Shown: positions 52,138-61,640, numbered from the stretch's first letter. The stretch is 64,000 nt of DNA from Mesorhizobium sp. AR07 (GCF_024746815.1 NZ_CP080529.1:281016-345015), one strand, 5' to 3'. Numbers and translations: made by a program. Notes: generated by a model not told the origin, from the sequence alone.

Positions 52138-52605
52138 CTAACGGAACATAAGGCCGCCAGCCCGTTGGCCGATGTCGTCTGAAACGGTAAACCCACCACG
52201 GTCTCTGCCGCTCGCTTCCCTATATCGGTGTTGCAGAGTACGCACCTTCCCGGCGAACGCTGCCTTCAACCGGTCATACCCTGGTCGAACGTGGACGCTG
52301 GTGATGTGCCCACGGCAATACGTCTCAACAACGATAGGGGTCATAATAGCAGAGCAAATCATATCGGCCATTTGAGTGCCCGCATGATTGTCGCTATGTG
52401 AGAAAGCTGGAAGCTCGATTATCCGGTCATTGGAATCGCCCGTACCCTTGAACTTTTGGGTGAAGATCGAATGTGCGACCGGTGTGTTCAAATGCTTCAA
52501 TCTGCTATCCACGATCACGAAGCCGACGTCTCCCTCTTGAGTAAGGTAATTCTGGAAATCAGTGTAGATTGATTGCAGAGAAAACGTGTAGATTGGGTTT
52601 GTCAA
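52138..52605 (-). CDS. DUF3800 family protein, C-terminal part
   Basis: A 155-residue frame that matches the C-terminal half of DUF3800 proteins (GDVGFVIVDSRLKHLNTPVAHS, LPAFSHSDNHAGTQMADMICSAIM with the conserved S-x-x-x-x-x-x-Q-x-A-D). The N-terminal Y-x-D-E-S/A-G motif expected ~100 residues earlier is absent, and only 36 bp separate the start from the next gene. It is probably a truncated remnant. The family is nuclease-like and often linked to mobile elements. Confidence 0.5.
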   Translation of the reverse strand: MTNPIYTFSLQSIYTDFQNYLTQEGDVGFVIVDSRLKHLNTPVAHSIFTQKFKGTGDSNDRIIELPAFSHSDNHAGTQMADMICSAIMTPIVVETYCRGHITSVHVRPGYDRLKAAFAGKVRTLQHRYREASGRDRGGFTVSDDIGQRAGGLMFR

Positions 52606-52641
52606 CCGGATAATCGCCAGTCACTTTTCAGATGCGGCGAT

Positions 52642-53136
52642 TCATGCCTCATCGAAAAAATGGATCGTCTGTAGTTTTACATGATGCGCCACAGTAATCG
52701 ATCGGTATGTCTTGATGATAGGGCATCTCCGCATGAATTCGCGCGTCACTTCGCGAAATTCATCCATGTCCACGACGTTGACGCAAACAAGTATGTCTGT
52801 GTCGCCGGTTATGACGTCGCAGCATGATATGTATGGCGAAGCCCTCAACACATCCAGCAGCTCATTGAACATATTAAGCTGATGGGACGACAGGGATATC
52901 TCAATCCAGATTGCCATCTTGCGCTCCGCATGCGCTCGGTTGACGACGGATACGTCGCCAACAATCACGCCGGTATCACGCAGGCGGCGGATCCGCCGGT
53001 GGCATGCCGGTTGAGAAATGCCCACTTTGTCGGCCAGCTGCTGAACGGTCAGCAAACTGGACTGCTGAAGCAGGTTCAGCAGTTTTCGATCAGTGCGATC
53101 CAGACCCACTCTGGGGGAAGACATTGCACGCTCCAT
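52642..53136 (-). CDS. Lrp/AsnC family transcriptional regulator
   Basis: A 164-residue Lrp/AsnC regulator. Winged HTH at about residues 10-65 (LDRTDRKLLNLLQQSSLLTVQQLADKVGISQPACHRRIRRL), then a RAM effector domain (AIWIEISLSSHQLNMF, CDVITGDTDILVCVNVVDMDEF). It is divergent from the PLP enzyme gene across 238 bp, the usual arrangement of a local activator or repressor with its catabolic target. It would respond to an amino acid or a related effector. Confidence 0.88.
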   Translation of the reverse strand: MERAMSSPRVGLDRTDRKLLNLLQQSSLLTVQQLADKVGISQPACHRRIRRLRDTGVIVGDVSVVNRAHAERKMAIWIEISLSSHQLNMFNELLDVLRASPYISCCDVITGDTDILVCVNVVDMDEFREVTREFMRRCPIIKTYRSITVAHHVKLQTIHFFDEA

Positions 53137-53374
53137 GTGGCTACCGAGGTAGTCCAGCTAGGCGCAACTGTTCCCTAGAGCAAGGCCGGAAGAACGACAC
53201 GTTGCGATGACAATGTCGGTTTTATGCGCTCACGCGGCGTACCGGTTATAAATTTGCCGGTTGGCGTACCAAAAAAGAGAAAACCATAGGGCGTGCGGAT
53301 GCCATTGTTGGGGGAAGAGCTTGTCGGCCCTGGAGCCGAGCGCTTCATGCCCATTTGATGGATCACAGGTCCGC

Positions 53375-54523
53375 ATGCCGTCTTACGTCCCTGATACAAT
53401 ACTCGCCCAAGGTGCCGGCGAAGGGCACGATCTCACCGGTGCGGTCGTTCCTCCTATCCATCTGGCGACGACCTTTCTGCGTCCGTCCGAAGGCTATTCG
53501 TCGACTGGGTGGAGCTACAGCCGCTATGGCTATCCGGGGTTGGAGAAGCCCGAGGCAACGCTGAAAGTCCTCGAGGGGGCGGCCGACTGCCGTCTGTTTG
53601 GCTCAGGCATGTCGGCCATGACCGCGGTCGTCATGGCGCTCCGGCCTGGCGATCATTGCGTGTTTCCCATCGACATGTATCACGGCCTCAAGACCTGGCT
53701 GAAGGCGTACGCGGCCCATTGGGGCACGCGGATCGACCATGTCGACATGACCGACCAAGACAAGGTCCGTGCCGCCGTGATCCCGGGCGTGACGCGTCTT
53801 GTTTGGCTTGAGACGCCGTCCAATCCGCATTGGCATATTTATGACATTGCGAACCTGGCCGAAATTGCGCACGAGGCAGGCGCCAAGCTTGTCGTCGACA
53901 GCACTGTCGCGACGCCGGTACTCACCCAGCCGATCAAGTTTGGTGCGGACATTGTCGTTCACTCGGCTACCAAATATCTGAATGGGCACAGCGACGTCCT
54001 GGCGGGGGCGGCGCTGACTGCGGCCAACGACAGCTTCTGGGAGCGGGTCGTATTCAACCGCGACTATCACGGCGGCATCCTCGGCCAGTTTCAGTCCGCG
54101 CTGCTTCTGCGGGGCATGCGCACGCTCCACCTGCGCGTCGCCCGGTCTTGCGAATCTGCAATGGCTTTGGCTGACGCACTTGAACGACATCCGAAGGTCA
54201 CCGCAGTTTTTTACCCCGGCCTGCCAACGCATCCGGGTCATTCTCTGGCTGCCCGCCAGATGACGGGCGGGTTCGGCGGCATGCTCTCCATCGTTGTCGC
54301 CGGCGGGGCGAGCCAGGCAGACCGGGTCCTGACGCGCACGCATATATGGAAGCCGGCAACGTCGCTGGGGGGCGTAGAAAGCCTGATCGAGCGGCGTGAG
54401 GCAATCGAAGGACCGGATTCACATGTCGATCCGAGCCTCTTGCGTCTGTCTGTCGGGATCGAGGCCACGGCAGATCTGATCGACGATCTGTTTTCGGCGC
54501 TTGACGCAAGTATCGGCAGTTAG
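53375..54523 (+). CDS. Cys/Met metabolism PLP-dependent enzyme
   Basis: A 382-residue enzyme of the cystathionine gamma-synthase / methionine gamma-lyase family. Seen: GAVVPPIHLATTF, SYSRYGYPGLEKPEATLKVLEGA, the cofactor region FGSGMSAMTAVVMAL, VWLETPSNPHWHIYDI, VVDSTVATPVLTQPIKFGADIVVHSATKYLNGHSD (PLP Lys in SATKY), and ATSLGGVESLIERR. Whether it is a synthase or lyase cannot be told by eye. The ATG at 53375 fits the family. With the Lrp regulator and the hydratase and binding protein that follow, it suggests amino-acid catabolism. Confidence 0.85.
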   Translation: MPSYVPDTILAQGAGEGHDLTGAVVPPIHLATTFLRPSEGYSSTGWSYSRYGYPGLEKPEATLKVLEGAADCRLFGSGMSAMTAVVMALRPGDHCVFPIDMYHGLKTWLKAYAAHWGTRIDHVDMTDQDKVRAAVIPGVTRLVWLETPSNPHWHIYDIANLAEIAHEAGAKLVVDSTVATPVLTQPIKFGADIVVHSATKYLNGHSDVLAGAALTAANDSFWERVVFNRDYHGGILGQFQSALLLRGMRTLHLRVARSCESAMALADALERHPKVTAVFYPGLPTHPGHSLAARQMTGGFGGMLSIVVAGGASQADRVLTRTHIWKPATSLGGVESLIERREAIEGPDSHVDPSLLRLSVGIEATADLIDDLFSALDASIGS

Positions 54524-54654
54524 AGCTTAACGACACGAATGTTGTGCATGCGCCACGCTTGATTATTGGCACCGCCGTTCATCGCCGGCAACTGACCAAA
54601 AAGCCAAGTGAAAAATGGAGGTAGAGAAATGAAGTTGTTTGATCAACAGTCTCG

Positions 54655-54765
54655 CTGCGGCCACCACTCTTCGAGTCCGAGCACGCCGCCGATTCCTTTC
54701 GTCACCTCGCCCTTGGTCGCGCGTCAGGCAAGATTATCGTCGATCAGATCTGGGGCTCCAGATGC
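54655..54765 (+). pseudogene. C-terminal scrap of a quinone oxidoreductase-like protein
   Basis: One frame reads PLFESEHAADSFRHLALGRASGKIIVDQIW, the typical end of zinc/quinone oxidoreductases (P-x-F-x-L-E-x-A-A-x-A-x-R-x-L-x-x-G-x-x-x-G-K-I-V). A strong GGAGG ribosome binding site and an ATG at 54629 just before it (MKLFDQQS) may be the start of the deleted gene. It is a deletion scar in the operon. Confidence 0.45.
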
Positions 54766-55565
54766 GTGAGACCCAGGCAGCTATCCAGCCTGACTCGCAG
54801 TTTCAGAAGGCGGCGGAGGCGATCTTGCGCGCCGCGCAACAGGCGCAGGCCATGCCGCCGCTCAGCGGAGAATATCCCCAGCTTAGTGTGGATGACGCAT
54901 ACCGGATCCAGGACCTCCTTGCACAGGCCCGTCAACAGGAGGGCGCCAGCTTTGCCGGCTACAAGATCGGCCTGACCTTGCGATCGGCGCAACTTGCATC
55001 GAACCTGACCGAACCGATCCATGGGCGGATCATGCGTGGCGCCGTCTACGATTCGGGGGCCTGGCTTTCGGCGGCCAAATTCATAAGGCCGCATGTCGAG
55101 GTCGAACTTGCTTTCGTCATGAGACGCGACATTACCGAGCGTGACATGTCGTTGGACGACATCATGGCGGCCACGGAGTTCATCATCCCGGCCCTGGAAG
55201 TCGTCGATCACCGCATGAACAGCCCGCGCACGATCTCGGATACGATCGCCGACAATTCGGCCTTTGCCGCCATTGTCCTTTCCGCGCAGCGCTTTCGCCC
55301 GAACGACATCGATGCGGCCTGGATAGGGGCCACTTTGTCCCGCAACGGCCTTGTCGAAGAATCCGGCGTTTCCGCAGTCGGCATGGGGCATCCCGGCGCG
55401 TGTGTGGCTTGGCTGGCCAATAGGCTCCTCGAAAAAGGCCAGAGCCTGCGCAAGGGCGATATCGTCATGTCCGGCGCTTTTGCTCGGTCGGTCTCCGTTG
55501 CCGGCGGGGACAATATTCACGCTGACTATGGTCCGCTCGGCACCATCGAAGTTTCCTTCCGGTGA
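54762..55565 (+). CDS. 2-oxo-hept-3-ene-dioate / 2-keto-4-pentenoate hydratase-like
   Basis: A 267-residue FAH-superfamily hydratase of the HpaH/MhpD type: VDDAYRIQDLLAQARQQEGASFAGYKIGLTLRSAQ, IHGRIMRGAVYDSG, PHVEVELAFVMRRDI (the E-x-E metal ligands), ALEVVDHRM, SDTIADNSAFAAIVL and GHPGACVAWLANRLLEKGQSLRKGDIVMSGAF. It hydrates a 2-hydroxy-dienoate in a ring-cleavage or lactam catabolic route. The ATG at 54762 fits the family; the upstream codons belong to the oxidoreductase scrap. Confidence 0.82.
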   Translation: MRETQAAIQPDSQFQKAAEAILRAAQQAQAMPPLSGEYPQLSVDDAYRIQDLLAQARQQEGASFAGYKIGLTLRSAQLASNLTEPIHGRIMRGAVYDSGAWLSAAKFIRPHVEVELAFVMRRDITERDMSLDDIMAATEFIIPALEVVDHRMNSPRTISDTIADNSAFAAIVLSAQRFRPNDIDAAWIGATLSRNGLVEESGVSAVGMGHPGACVAWLANRLLEKGQSLRKGDIVMSGAFARSVSVAGGDNIHADYGPLGTIEVSFR

Positions 55566-55609
55566 CGATTAGTTGCCGGTATCAACTTTCACCCTGAAAG
55601 GAATGTGCA

Positions 55610-57256
55610 ATGACCCTTCACAATCGAAACGAAAAGCCTGTACCTGCGGCCGTCACGCAGATGGCCGAGATGGCCATGGCCAATAGGATGGACAGGCGCG
55701 AATTCCTGACCATCGCCAGCACGATGGGACTGTCGGCCGCGGCTGCCTATGGCTTGCTGGGCCTGTCAGCGCCTGTGCCCGCGCGGGCGGAGGAGCCCAG
55801 GAAGGGCGGCGTGATCAAGGTTGGAATGCTGGTCAAGGAGCTGAAGGATCCCCGGACATTCGACTGGGGTGAGATGGGCAATCTGGGACGCCAGATGCTC
55901 GAGCCCTTCGTCAAATACACCGCCGATTTCACCTTCGAGCCCGTTCTTCTCGAAAGTTGGGACGTCAATGACGACGCGACCGAATATGTCCTGCATCTGC
56001 GCAAGGGCGTCAAATGGAACAACGGCGACGATTTCAACGCCGACGACGCATTCTTCAACCTCAACCGCTGGTGCGACAAGAAAGCGGAAGGCAATTCCAT
56101 GGCCGGCCGCATGGCAGCCCTTGTCGATCCGGCGACTGGCAAGTTACGCGACGGCGCGATCACCAAGGTCGACGATCACACGATCAAGCTGACTCTTGCG
56201 AATTCGGATATCTCCATCATCGCGAGTTTCGCGGATTTTCCGGCCTTGCTCGTGCACCGCAGCTTTGAGGAAACCGGCAAGAATCTGGTCAAGAATCCGA
56301 TCGGCACCGGTCCCTTTGAACTCGTGTCCTTCGACACGTCCGTTCGGGCAGTGTTCAAGCGGCGTGAAAGCGGTTGGTGGGGTGGCGAGACATATCTCGA
56401 TGGCGTCGAATTCATCGACTACGGCAGCGACCCCAACGCGCTGGCCAGCGCTTTCGAATCCGGTGAAGTGCATGCCAATTTCGAAACCACCGGCGATCAG
56501 GTTGCGGGGTTCGACGCGATGGGCCTTTCGCGCAGCGAGGTGCTTACCGCCGGCACTCTGATCGCTCGCTTCAACATGAGCAACAAACCCTATGACGACC
56601 AGCGCGTGCGCAAGGCCATGCAGCTTGCGGTCGATAATGCTGCCATCCTTCAACTTGGATATGGCGGTCGTGGCAGCGTGGCCGAGAACCACCACGTATG
56701 CCCGATCCATCCCGAATATTTCGCGCTACCCAAGGTCTCTCGCGACATCGACAAGGCCAAGGCACTCATGCAGGAAGCCGGTCAGCTCGATTTCGAACAC
56801 GAATTGATCAGCGACGACGAAGATTGGCACAGGAACACCGGAGACGCGATTGCCGCGCAGATCAGGGAAGCGGGTTTCAAGGTCAAACGCACGGTGCTGC
56901 CGGGCTCGACCTTCTGGAACGACTGGACGAAATTCCCATTCTCGCTGACGGGATGGACCATGCGTCCGCTGGGCGTGCAGGTTCTCGCGCTTGCTTATCG
57001 GTCCGGGGAAGCCTGGAACGAAACGGCCTTTTCGAACAAGGAATTCGACGCCAAGCTCAACGACGCGCTCTCCATCGCCGACGTCGAGAAGCGCCAGGCG
57101 GTCATGCAGGATGTCGAGAAAATCCTGCAGGATTCCGGGGTGATCATCCAGCCCTACTGGCGCAAGATTTTCGTCCACTTCGTGGCACGCGTTAAGAACC
57201 ATCGCGCCCATCCGCTAAACGAGTTGCATTTCGAGAAGGTGTGGCTGGGCGCCTGA
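55610..57256 (+). CDS. ABC transporter substrate-binding protein (family 5, Tat-exported)
   Basis: A 548-residue solute-binding protein of the peptide/opine/nickel class (SBP_bac_5). The N-terminus has a twin-arginine signal (DRREFLTIASTMGLSAAAAYGLLG, cleavage near ARAEE). Family blocks: LLESWDVNDDATEYVLHLRKGVKWNNGDDFNADDAFFNLNR, VKNPIGTGPFEL, ARFNMSNKPYDDQRVRKAMQLAVD. An AAAGGA site precedes the ATG. The permease and ATPase genes that should follow are absent here; a kinase fragment comes next, so the transporter is incomplete in this window. Confidence 0.88.
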   Translation: MTLHNRNEKPVPAAVTQMAEMAMANRMDRREFLTIASTMGLSAAAAYGLLGLSAPVPARAEEPRKGGVIKVGMLVKELKDPRTFDWGEMGNLGRQMLEPFVKYTADFTFEPVLLESWDVNDDATEYVLHLRKGVKWNNGDDFNADDAFFNLNRWCDKKAEGNSMAGRMAALVDPATGKLRDGAITKVDDHTIKLTLANSDISIIASFADFPALLVHRSFEETGKNLVKNPIGTGPFELVSFDTSVRAVFKRRESGWWGGETYLDGVEFIDYGSDPNALASAFESGEVHANFETTGDQVAGFDAMGLSRSEVLTAGTLIARFNMSNKPYDDQRVRKAMQLAVDNAAILQLGYGGRGSVAENHHVCPIHPEYFALPKVSRDIDKAKALMQEAGQLDFEHELISDDEDWHRNTGDAIAAQIREAGFKVKRTVLPGSTFWNDWTKFPFSLTGWTMRPLGVQVLALAYRSGEAWNETAFSNKEFDAKLNDALSIADVEKRQAVMQDVEKILQDSGVIIQPYWRKIFVHFVARVKNHRAHPLNELHFEKVWLGA

Positions 57257-57280
57257 CGGCCCACCACACGCGCTGAGTGC

Positions 57281-57475
57281 GCAGAGCAAGCCAAGGGCTT
57301 CAGCGACAATGGGCCGGGAATTCCGGCCGAGGAGCGCGACAAGGTGTTCCAACGGCTCTATCGGCTCGACAGCAGCCGGACTGCGCCCGGCAGCGGCCTT
57401 GGTCTCAGCCTTGTGCGGGCCATAGTCGATCTGCACGACGCGTCCGTTGTCCTTGATGATCGCCGGCCGGTCTGA
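57281..57475 (+). pseudogene. C-terminal scrap of a sensor histidine kinase
   Basis: The frame reads SDNGPGIPAEERDKVFQRLYRLDSSR, then GSGLGLSLVRAIVDLHDASVVL and a stop at 57473-57475: the G1 and G2 boxes of a HATPase_c domain. Everything before them is missing. Confidence 0.65.
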
Positions 57476-57572
57476 CGGTCATCGTGGGTTTTCCAGCCGC
57501 AGAATAGCCAACTGAATAGATATGGCAGTTCCTGTGGACATCAGTAAGCTGCTGCAGGCGAAGCTTCCCCGC

Positions 57573-58262
57573 CTATTCCTTGTTGAGATAGTTCTTCTCC
57601 AGGAATTCGGACCTGAAGTTCTGTGGCGGCGTGGGAATATCCGGCCGACCCTCCGGCGTAAAGTCCATGAGATTCCAATACGGCCACACCGTGTCGACAT
57701 GGTTCCCCGACAGCTCGGTTCCCCAGAAATGAAAGACCTTTCCATCCTGCCTCCTGAATACATGCATCACCGGCAATTGCATGTCGTCGGATTCTCCCTG
57801 GCATTTGTAATCGGCCTGATAGGCAGAGTCCGATCCCGAGACCAAAGCGATCTGCGACCATCCGCGTTTTTTGGCCCAGGCGTTGATCTGTTCGGCCGAG
57901 GCTTTGGCAATGGCGACAAACGCGGCGTTTTGAGTGACCTGATACCAGCTGCGATCGAAACCATCGACCAGTGACGTGCAGGAGGGACAGGGATTGTCCC
58001 AGTTCGGACCATACATGAATGAGTAAAGCAGCAGGGCGTCCTTGTCCCCGAAGAGGTCGGAGAATTTCACGCGCTTCCCTACTTTCCCATCGTTTGCCCA
58101 TTGGAAGACGTAATTCTCCTTCAACTGCCCGCCGAGAGGGAGATTGCGGCGCTTTTCCGCCACGGATTTTACTTTCTCGACAAGCTCTTGTTCGTCTTTG
58201 AGCAACGCGTCGCGCGCATCGCGATACGCTCTGCTTTCGTTTGGATAGCGCAGTTCACTCAT
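57573..58262 (-). CDS. DUF899 family thioredoxin-like protein
   Basis: A 229-residue DUF899 protein with a thioredoxin-like fold: LPLGGQLKENYVFQ, FGDKDALLLYSFMYGPNWDNPCPSCTSLVDGFD (C-P-x-C in the position of the redox motif) and HVFRRQDGKVFHFWGTEL. The family is widespread but of unproven function. The ATG at 58262 has an AGGAGGAGAG site; three upstream in-frame residues groups are not needed. Confidence 0.85.
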   Translation of the reverse strand: MSELRYPNESRAYRDARDALLKDEQELVEKVKSVAEKRRNLPLGGQLKENYVFQWANDGKVGKRVKFSDLFGDKDALLLYSFMYGPNWDNPCPSCTSLVDGFDRSWYQVTQNAAFVAIAKASAEQINAWAKKRGWSQIALVSGSDSAYQADYKCQGESDDMQLPVMHVFRRQDGKVFHFWGTELSGNHVDTVWPYWNLMDFTPEGRPDIPTPPQNFRSEFLEKNYLNKE

Positions 58263-58697
58263 GACCGTCTCTCCTCCTGAAGCCAGCACTCTCTAGACCG
58301 CTGGCTGCGGCACATCGCAACACTTTGCGGGGAGGAACGCGGCGCTTCCCCGTCCTGAAGTTGTGTGCCACCAAGGCAAATGGAGAGGCTAGAGGCGGTT
58401 TCAAGGCCGGCTGCGAATACGGCGCAACCATCAACCTCACCGATCCAGACTCGCTTACGATTGCCCCTTCCAGCGATTTGGTGATGACCAGCCAGGACGA
58501 CAGCGAGCTGCTTTTTGTCCATAAGACCTCGGCGCGAGGCGGCGCCGGCGTGTAACGTCCCCAAGAGGGTCGATGCACGGCACCTCAATACCAATTGTGG
58601 CCCCGAAATCGCCACCATTCTCAAGCCATGCCGATTTGTCTATGAGGGATCGTCTGAAACCGCCTTCCTCGCCCACCGTCTGAAAGTTGCCGCAAAC
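58263..58697 (+). other. Divergent intergenic region; possible propeller-protein scrap
   Basis: About 435 bp. One forward frame reads EYGATINLTDPDSLTIAPSSDLVMTSQDDSELLFVHK (about 58414-58530), which resembles the end of a beta-propeller protein, but it has no start and cannot be assigned firmly. The rest shows nothing. Confidence 0.3.
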
Positions 58698-59309
58698 ATG
58701 CATTGGTACTTCATCATCGGGTTGGCGGTTGCCTCCAACATCGACAATCTGGCAGTCGGGATGTCTTATGGGGTGCGGGGCATCCGAATAGGTTTCTTCG
58801 CCAATCTGGTCATTGCTGCGATTTGCTTTGCCTTTAGCGAAGTAGGAATGGTGTTCGGCGAGTGGATAGGCCAGGTGCTGCCTGGCGACCTGCCGGACAT
58901 CGCGGGTGCTGGCCTCTTGTTGCTCATAGGGGTGCGGGTCCTGTTCATGGCGCTGTCGGCGACACATGAGCGAGCGAATTCCCCAAATGACGGCCATCCG
59001 ATAGCAAACTGGTTTGCTCGTGCTCTCGCTGTCAAAGGCGACAAGGTTGGACCTTTCGAGGCGGTGGTTCTCGGCGTTGCGCTTTCCGCAAACGCGCTTG
59101 CAAACGCCGTAAGCGCCGGAATCCTCAACATGGCACCGACTGTCGTCGCTTCTGCCGCATCCATCGGGAGTTTCCTCACAATCGTGGCCGGAGTGGCGCT
59201 CGGCCGCCATGCGGCGCAAATCAGGGTCGGGCGCTTGGACATCGGCCGGTTCGGCACATTGGCAAGCGGGATTATTCTGGTTGCCCTCGCGATTCGACAA
59301 GTTTGGTAG
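58698..59309 (+). CDS. MntP/YtaF-like membrane exporter
   Basis: A 203-residue protein with six membrane helices in two repeats: IIGLAVASNIDNLAVGMSYGVRGI and VVLGVALSANALANAVSAGI, each with the N/D-rich helix-break typical of the manganese exporter MntP and YtaF branch of the LysE superfamily. A cytoplasmic loop (about residues 85-120) separates the halves. The starting ATG at 58698 (MHWYFIIGLA) matches the family. It may export Mn2+ or another divalent cation. Confidence 0.8.
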   Translation: MHWYFIIGLAVASNIDNLAVGMSYGVRGIRIGFFANLVIAAICFAFSEVGMVFGEWIGQVLPGDLPDIAGAGLLLLIGVRVLFMALSATHERANSPNDGHPIANWFARALAVKGDKVGPFEAVVLGVALSANALANAVSAGILNMAPTVVASAASIGSFLTIVAGVALGRHAAQIRVGRLDIGRFGTLASGIILVALAIRQVW

Positions 59310-59454
59310 AAGACGCCAGCGACACAGGGGTATTTCGCTGCAGGGGATTGAAAAGCAGCGAAGCAAGCCAACTCCCAGCGCCCAGGTTTTCGTTGAGGAA
59401 TGGGACGATGGCGCTTTTTGACGTCCCTTGATGACGCGCTCCTCACGCACCATG

Positions 59455-59722
59455 GCTCCGCCGCGCGCAGTGACTGCCATCGCCGTGCTGGCTCTCGGTG
59501 GCTTCGTGGCGGCCTGCGGCATCTGTATGGCCTGCTTCGCCGATATCGCATCGACCAGGTCGCGCCGTTTGCGCTGCTCATACCGATCATCGGCGGTTCA
59601 TAGCCTTCATTTTCCTGAATAAGCGCCCGTCGCCGACGGTGCTGGCCAGAGGGGCTGTGATCCTGATCGGGCCTGGCCTTGTCGTGCGCGAGCCAACCAA
59701 GGCCGAGTTGCAGGCTGCGTAG
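59455..59722 (+). pseudogene. EamA/DMT transporter C-terminal relic
   Basis: Three frames together give the end of an EamA-type exporter: AVTAIAVLALGGFVAACGI, then YGLLRRYRIDQVAPFALLIPIIGG, then AFIFLNKRPSPTVLARGAVILIGPGLVV and a stop at 59720-59722. At least two frameshifts and a missing N-terminal half make it dead. Confidence 0.6.
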
Positions 59723-59893
59723 AGCGGGCGGCAGGGCACATTAGCTACGGGCAGGCGCGTCGTTTTACTCAAGCCGGATGTCGAAGGATTCATATTCCAA
59801 TATCGACGGGGGCAGTTCTCGCCGTCCGCGTTTCCATAAGGCGGACCATCCCAATGTTTTGCGGCTCGCTGCGCAGCCACCTCAGCTAAATCT

Positions 59894-59939
59894 ATGCCTA
59901 TTAAGACATTTTTTTTAAAATTAATGCCTTAATAGACAT
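59894..59939 (+). promoter_or_regulatory. Two operator-like palindromes upstream of hipB
   Basis: Two 16-bp imperfect palindromes, ATGCCTATTAAGACAT (59894-59909) and ATGCCTTAATAGACAT (59924-59939), start exactly 30 bp apart, about three helical turns. Similar sites follow hipA. They are probable HipB binding sites covering the promoter, for autorepression. Confidence 0.65.
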
Positions 59940-59997
59940 ATTGTGTTGTCAATGGCGACTCGTCTGTGATAGGTTTGCAGCAGAAGGGACGTCGACC

Positions 59998-60354
59998 ATG
60001 ATTTACAGATTCCTGACCGCCATCCGGGATTTGCGTCGAAGCCGAAACATGACGCAAGGAGAACTAGCCAATCTCGTCGGTACCACCCAGGCGTATGTTT
60101 CAAAGGTGGAAAGAGGTGGGATCAACCCAGAAAGCGCGACGCTCTACGCGATCGCGGCCGCCCTGGATTCCGAGATCGTATTCGTTCCGCGCAAGGCTCT
60201 TGTCCAGGTAAGAAGCATTGTGTCCTCCTGTTTGGATAGTGAGCGCAATCCGGCTGTCGCGCGCCAGGCTGACAGCCTGATCGACGAACTGTTTATCCCC
60301 GACGCCGATGATGATGATGATGATGATGACCAACGAAAAAGGCCTGGACACTGA
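59998..60354 (+). CDS. hipB: HipB-like antitoxin / repressor
   Basis: A 118-residue protein: an XRE-type helix-turn-helix at about residues 5-62 (LTAIRDLRRSRNMTQGELANLVGTTQAYVSKVERGGINPESATLYAIAAAL), a middle helix and an acidic C-terminal run of about ten Asp encoded by GAT repeats. It starts at 59998 with an AGAAGGGA site. It is 3 bp upstream of hipA, in the standard HipBA order, and should neutralise HipA and repress the operon. The poly-Asp tail is unusual. Confidence 0.82.
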   Translation: MIYRFLTAIRDLRRSRNMTQGELANLVGTTQAYVSKVERGGINPESATLYAIAAALDSEIVFVPRKALVQVRSIVSSCLDSERNPAVARQADSLIDELFIPDADDDDDDDDQRKRPGH

Positions 60355-60357
60355 ACA

Positions 60358-61632
60358 ATGGCCAAGAAAATTGAGCTGCTTGGGGTCTATCTTGAGGCTG
60401 GAGGTTTGTCGACCCGAGTGGGGTCGTTGGTCCGGGACACCGGATCGATGGTCCATTTCGACATTGATCAATCCTACATCGACCTCGGCCAGGATCGCCC
60501 CATCCTCAGTTCCGCCTTGCTGCGCATCGGCGACGAAGCGAAAACTGTGCAGCGACTACGATCGGGACCAATGCTTTCCGGCGGGCGCGACCTGCCCCCG
60601 TGGTTCCTGAACCTGCTTCCGGAAGGTGCGTTGCGTGAATTGGTGAATAGGGGACTGCCGACTGGCAAGACGTCGAATTTCGACGTGCTCAATTGGCTTG
60701 GCGAGGATCTCCCCGGTGCGGTTGTCGTCAGGGCGGAGGAAGCGCTCGACCCGGATCTCCAAAGGGTGAGGGAGACCCGCGGGGATCAGGCCCTGATCAG
60801 GTTCTCGCTGGCCGGAGTGCAGTTGAAGATGTCGATGCTGAAGCAGGGCGACAGACTGACTTTCCCCGCGACGGGCCGGAACGGTGACATCATTGCGAAG
60901 CTTCCAAGCGAAAAATTCCCGTACTTGCCGGAAGTCGAATACACGTCGATGAAACTGGCCGAAACAGTGGGCGTAACCGTGCCGTTTTTCGAGCTGCTGC
61001 CGACAGAGTCGGTCCACGGCATCAAGGAAGAGTTCCTCCAAGCGGGTTCTCAGGTGCTTGCGGTAAAGCGTTTCGACCGCACAGACGACGGCATGCGCGT
61101 GCATATGGAGGATTTTTCCCAGGTGATGGGCGTCAGCGGTGACCAGAAATATTTCGCCGCCAACGAAGAAACCGTGTTGAACATCGCCACTCGATTGGGC
61201 GGAGGCGGTACCAAGCCGTTCCTGCAAGCAGCGAAGCGCGTCGCGGTCAACTTGCTCCTGGGCAACAATGACGCCCATCTGAAAAACTGGTCGCTCTGGT
61301 ATCCCGTGCCGACCCGCGGTGAATTGAGCCCTGCCTATGACATCGTGGCTGCCTACGTCTACGACCATTCAAACGAAATGGCCCTGAAATTCCGCAACAG
61401 CAGAAATTCAGAAATCATTGGCCTGAGCAGGTTCGAGCGAGCTGCCGAACTCTGTGGAATTCCCACGGAACGAGCAAGGAAAGAAATAATCGCGACGGCC
61501 GAGCAAGCGGCGGATGAATGGCCGTCATTGATCCGTGATTTGCCGATGCCCGAAGGCTACAGGGACAAATTGCTGGAGCGCACCGCTAAACTCGCCTTGA
61601 CCAATGAGGTCGGAGTGACATTTCTGCCTTGA
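60358..61632 (+). CDS. hipA: HipA-like serine/threonine kinase toxin
   Basis: A 424-residue HipA family kinase. The N-terminal subdomain-1 has GSLVRDTGSMVHFDID and LPPWFLNLLPEGALRELV. The kinase core shows RFSLAGVQLKMSML (G-V-Q-x-K), AVKRFDRT, NLLLGNNDAHLKNWSL (catalytic N-N-D-A-H-x-x-N loop) and PAYDIVAAYVY (metal-binding Asp). Length and motifs are complete, so it is probably active. In other bacteria HipA phosphorylates a tRNA synthetase and causes persistence. Confidence 0.9.
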   Translation: MAKKIELLGVYLEAGGLSTRVGSLVRDTGSMVHFDIDQSYIDLGQDRPILSSALLRIGDEAKTVQRLRSGPMLSGGRDLPPWFLNLLPEGALRELVNRGLPTGKTSNFDVLNWLGEDLPGAVVVRAEEALDPDLQRVRETRGDQALIRFSLAGVQLKMSMLKQGDRLTFPATGRNGDIIAKLPSEKFPYLPEVEYTSMKLAETVGVTVPFFELLPTESVHGIKEEFLQAGSQVLAVKRFDRTDDGMRVHMEDFSQVMGVSGDQKYFAANEETVLNIATRLGGGGTKPFLQAAKRVAVNLLLGNNDAHLKNWSLWYPVPTRGELSPAYDIVAAYVYDHSNEMALKFRNSRNSEIIGLSRFERAAELCGIPTERARKEIIATAEQAADEWPSLIRDLPMPEGYRDKLLERTAKLALTNEVGVTFLP

Positions 61633-61640
61633 GATGAAGC

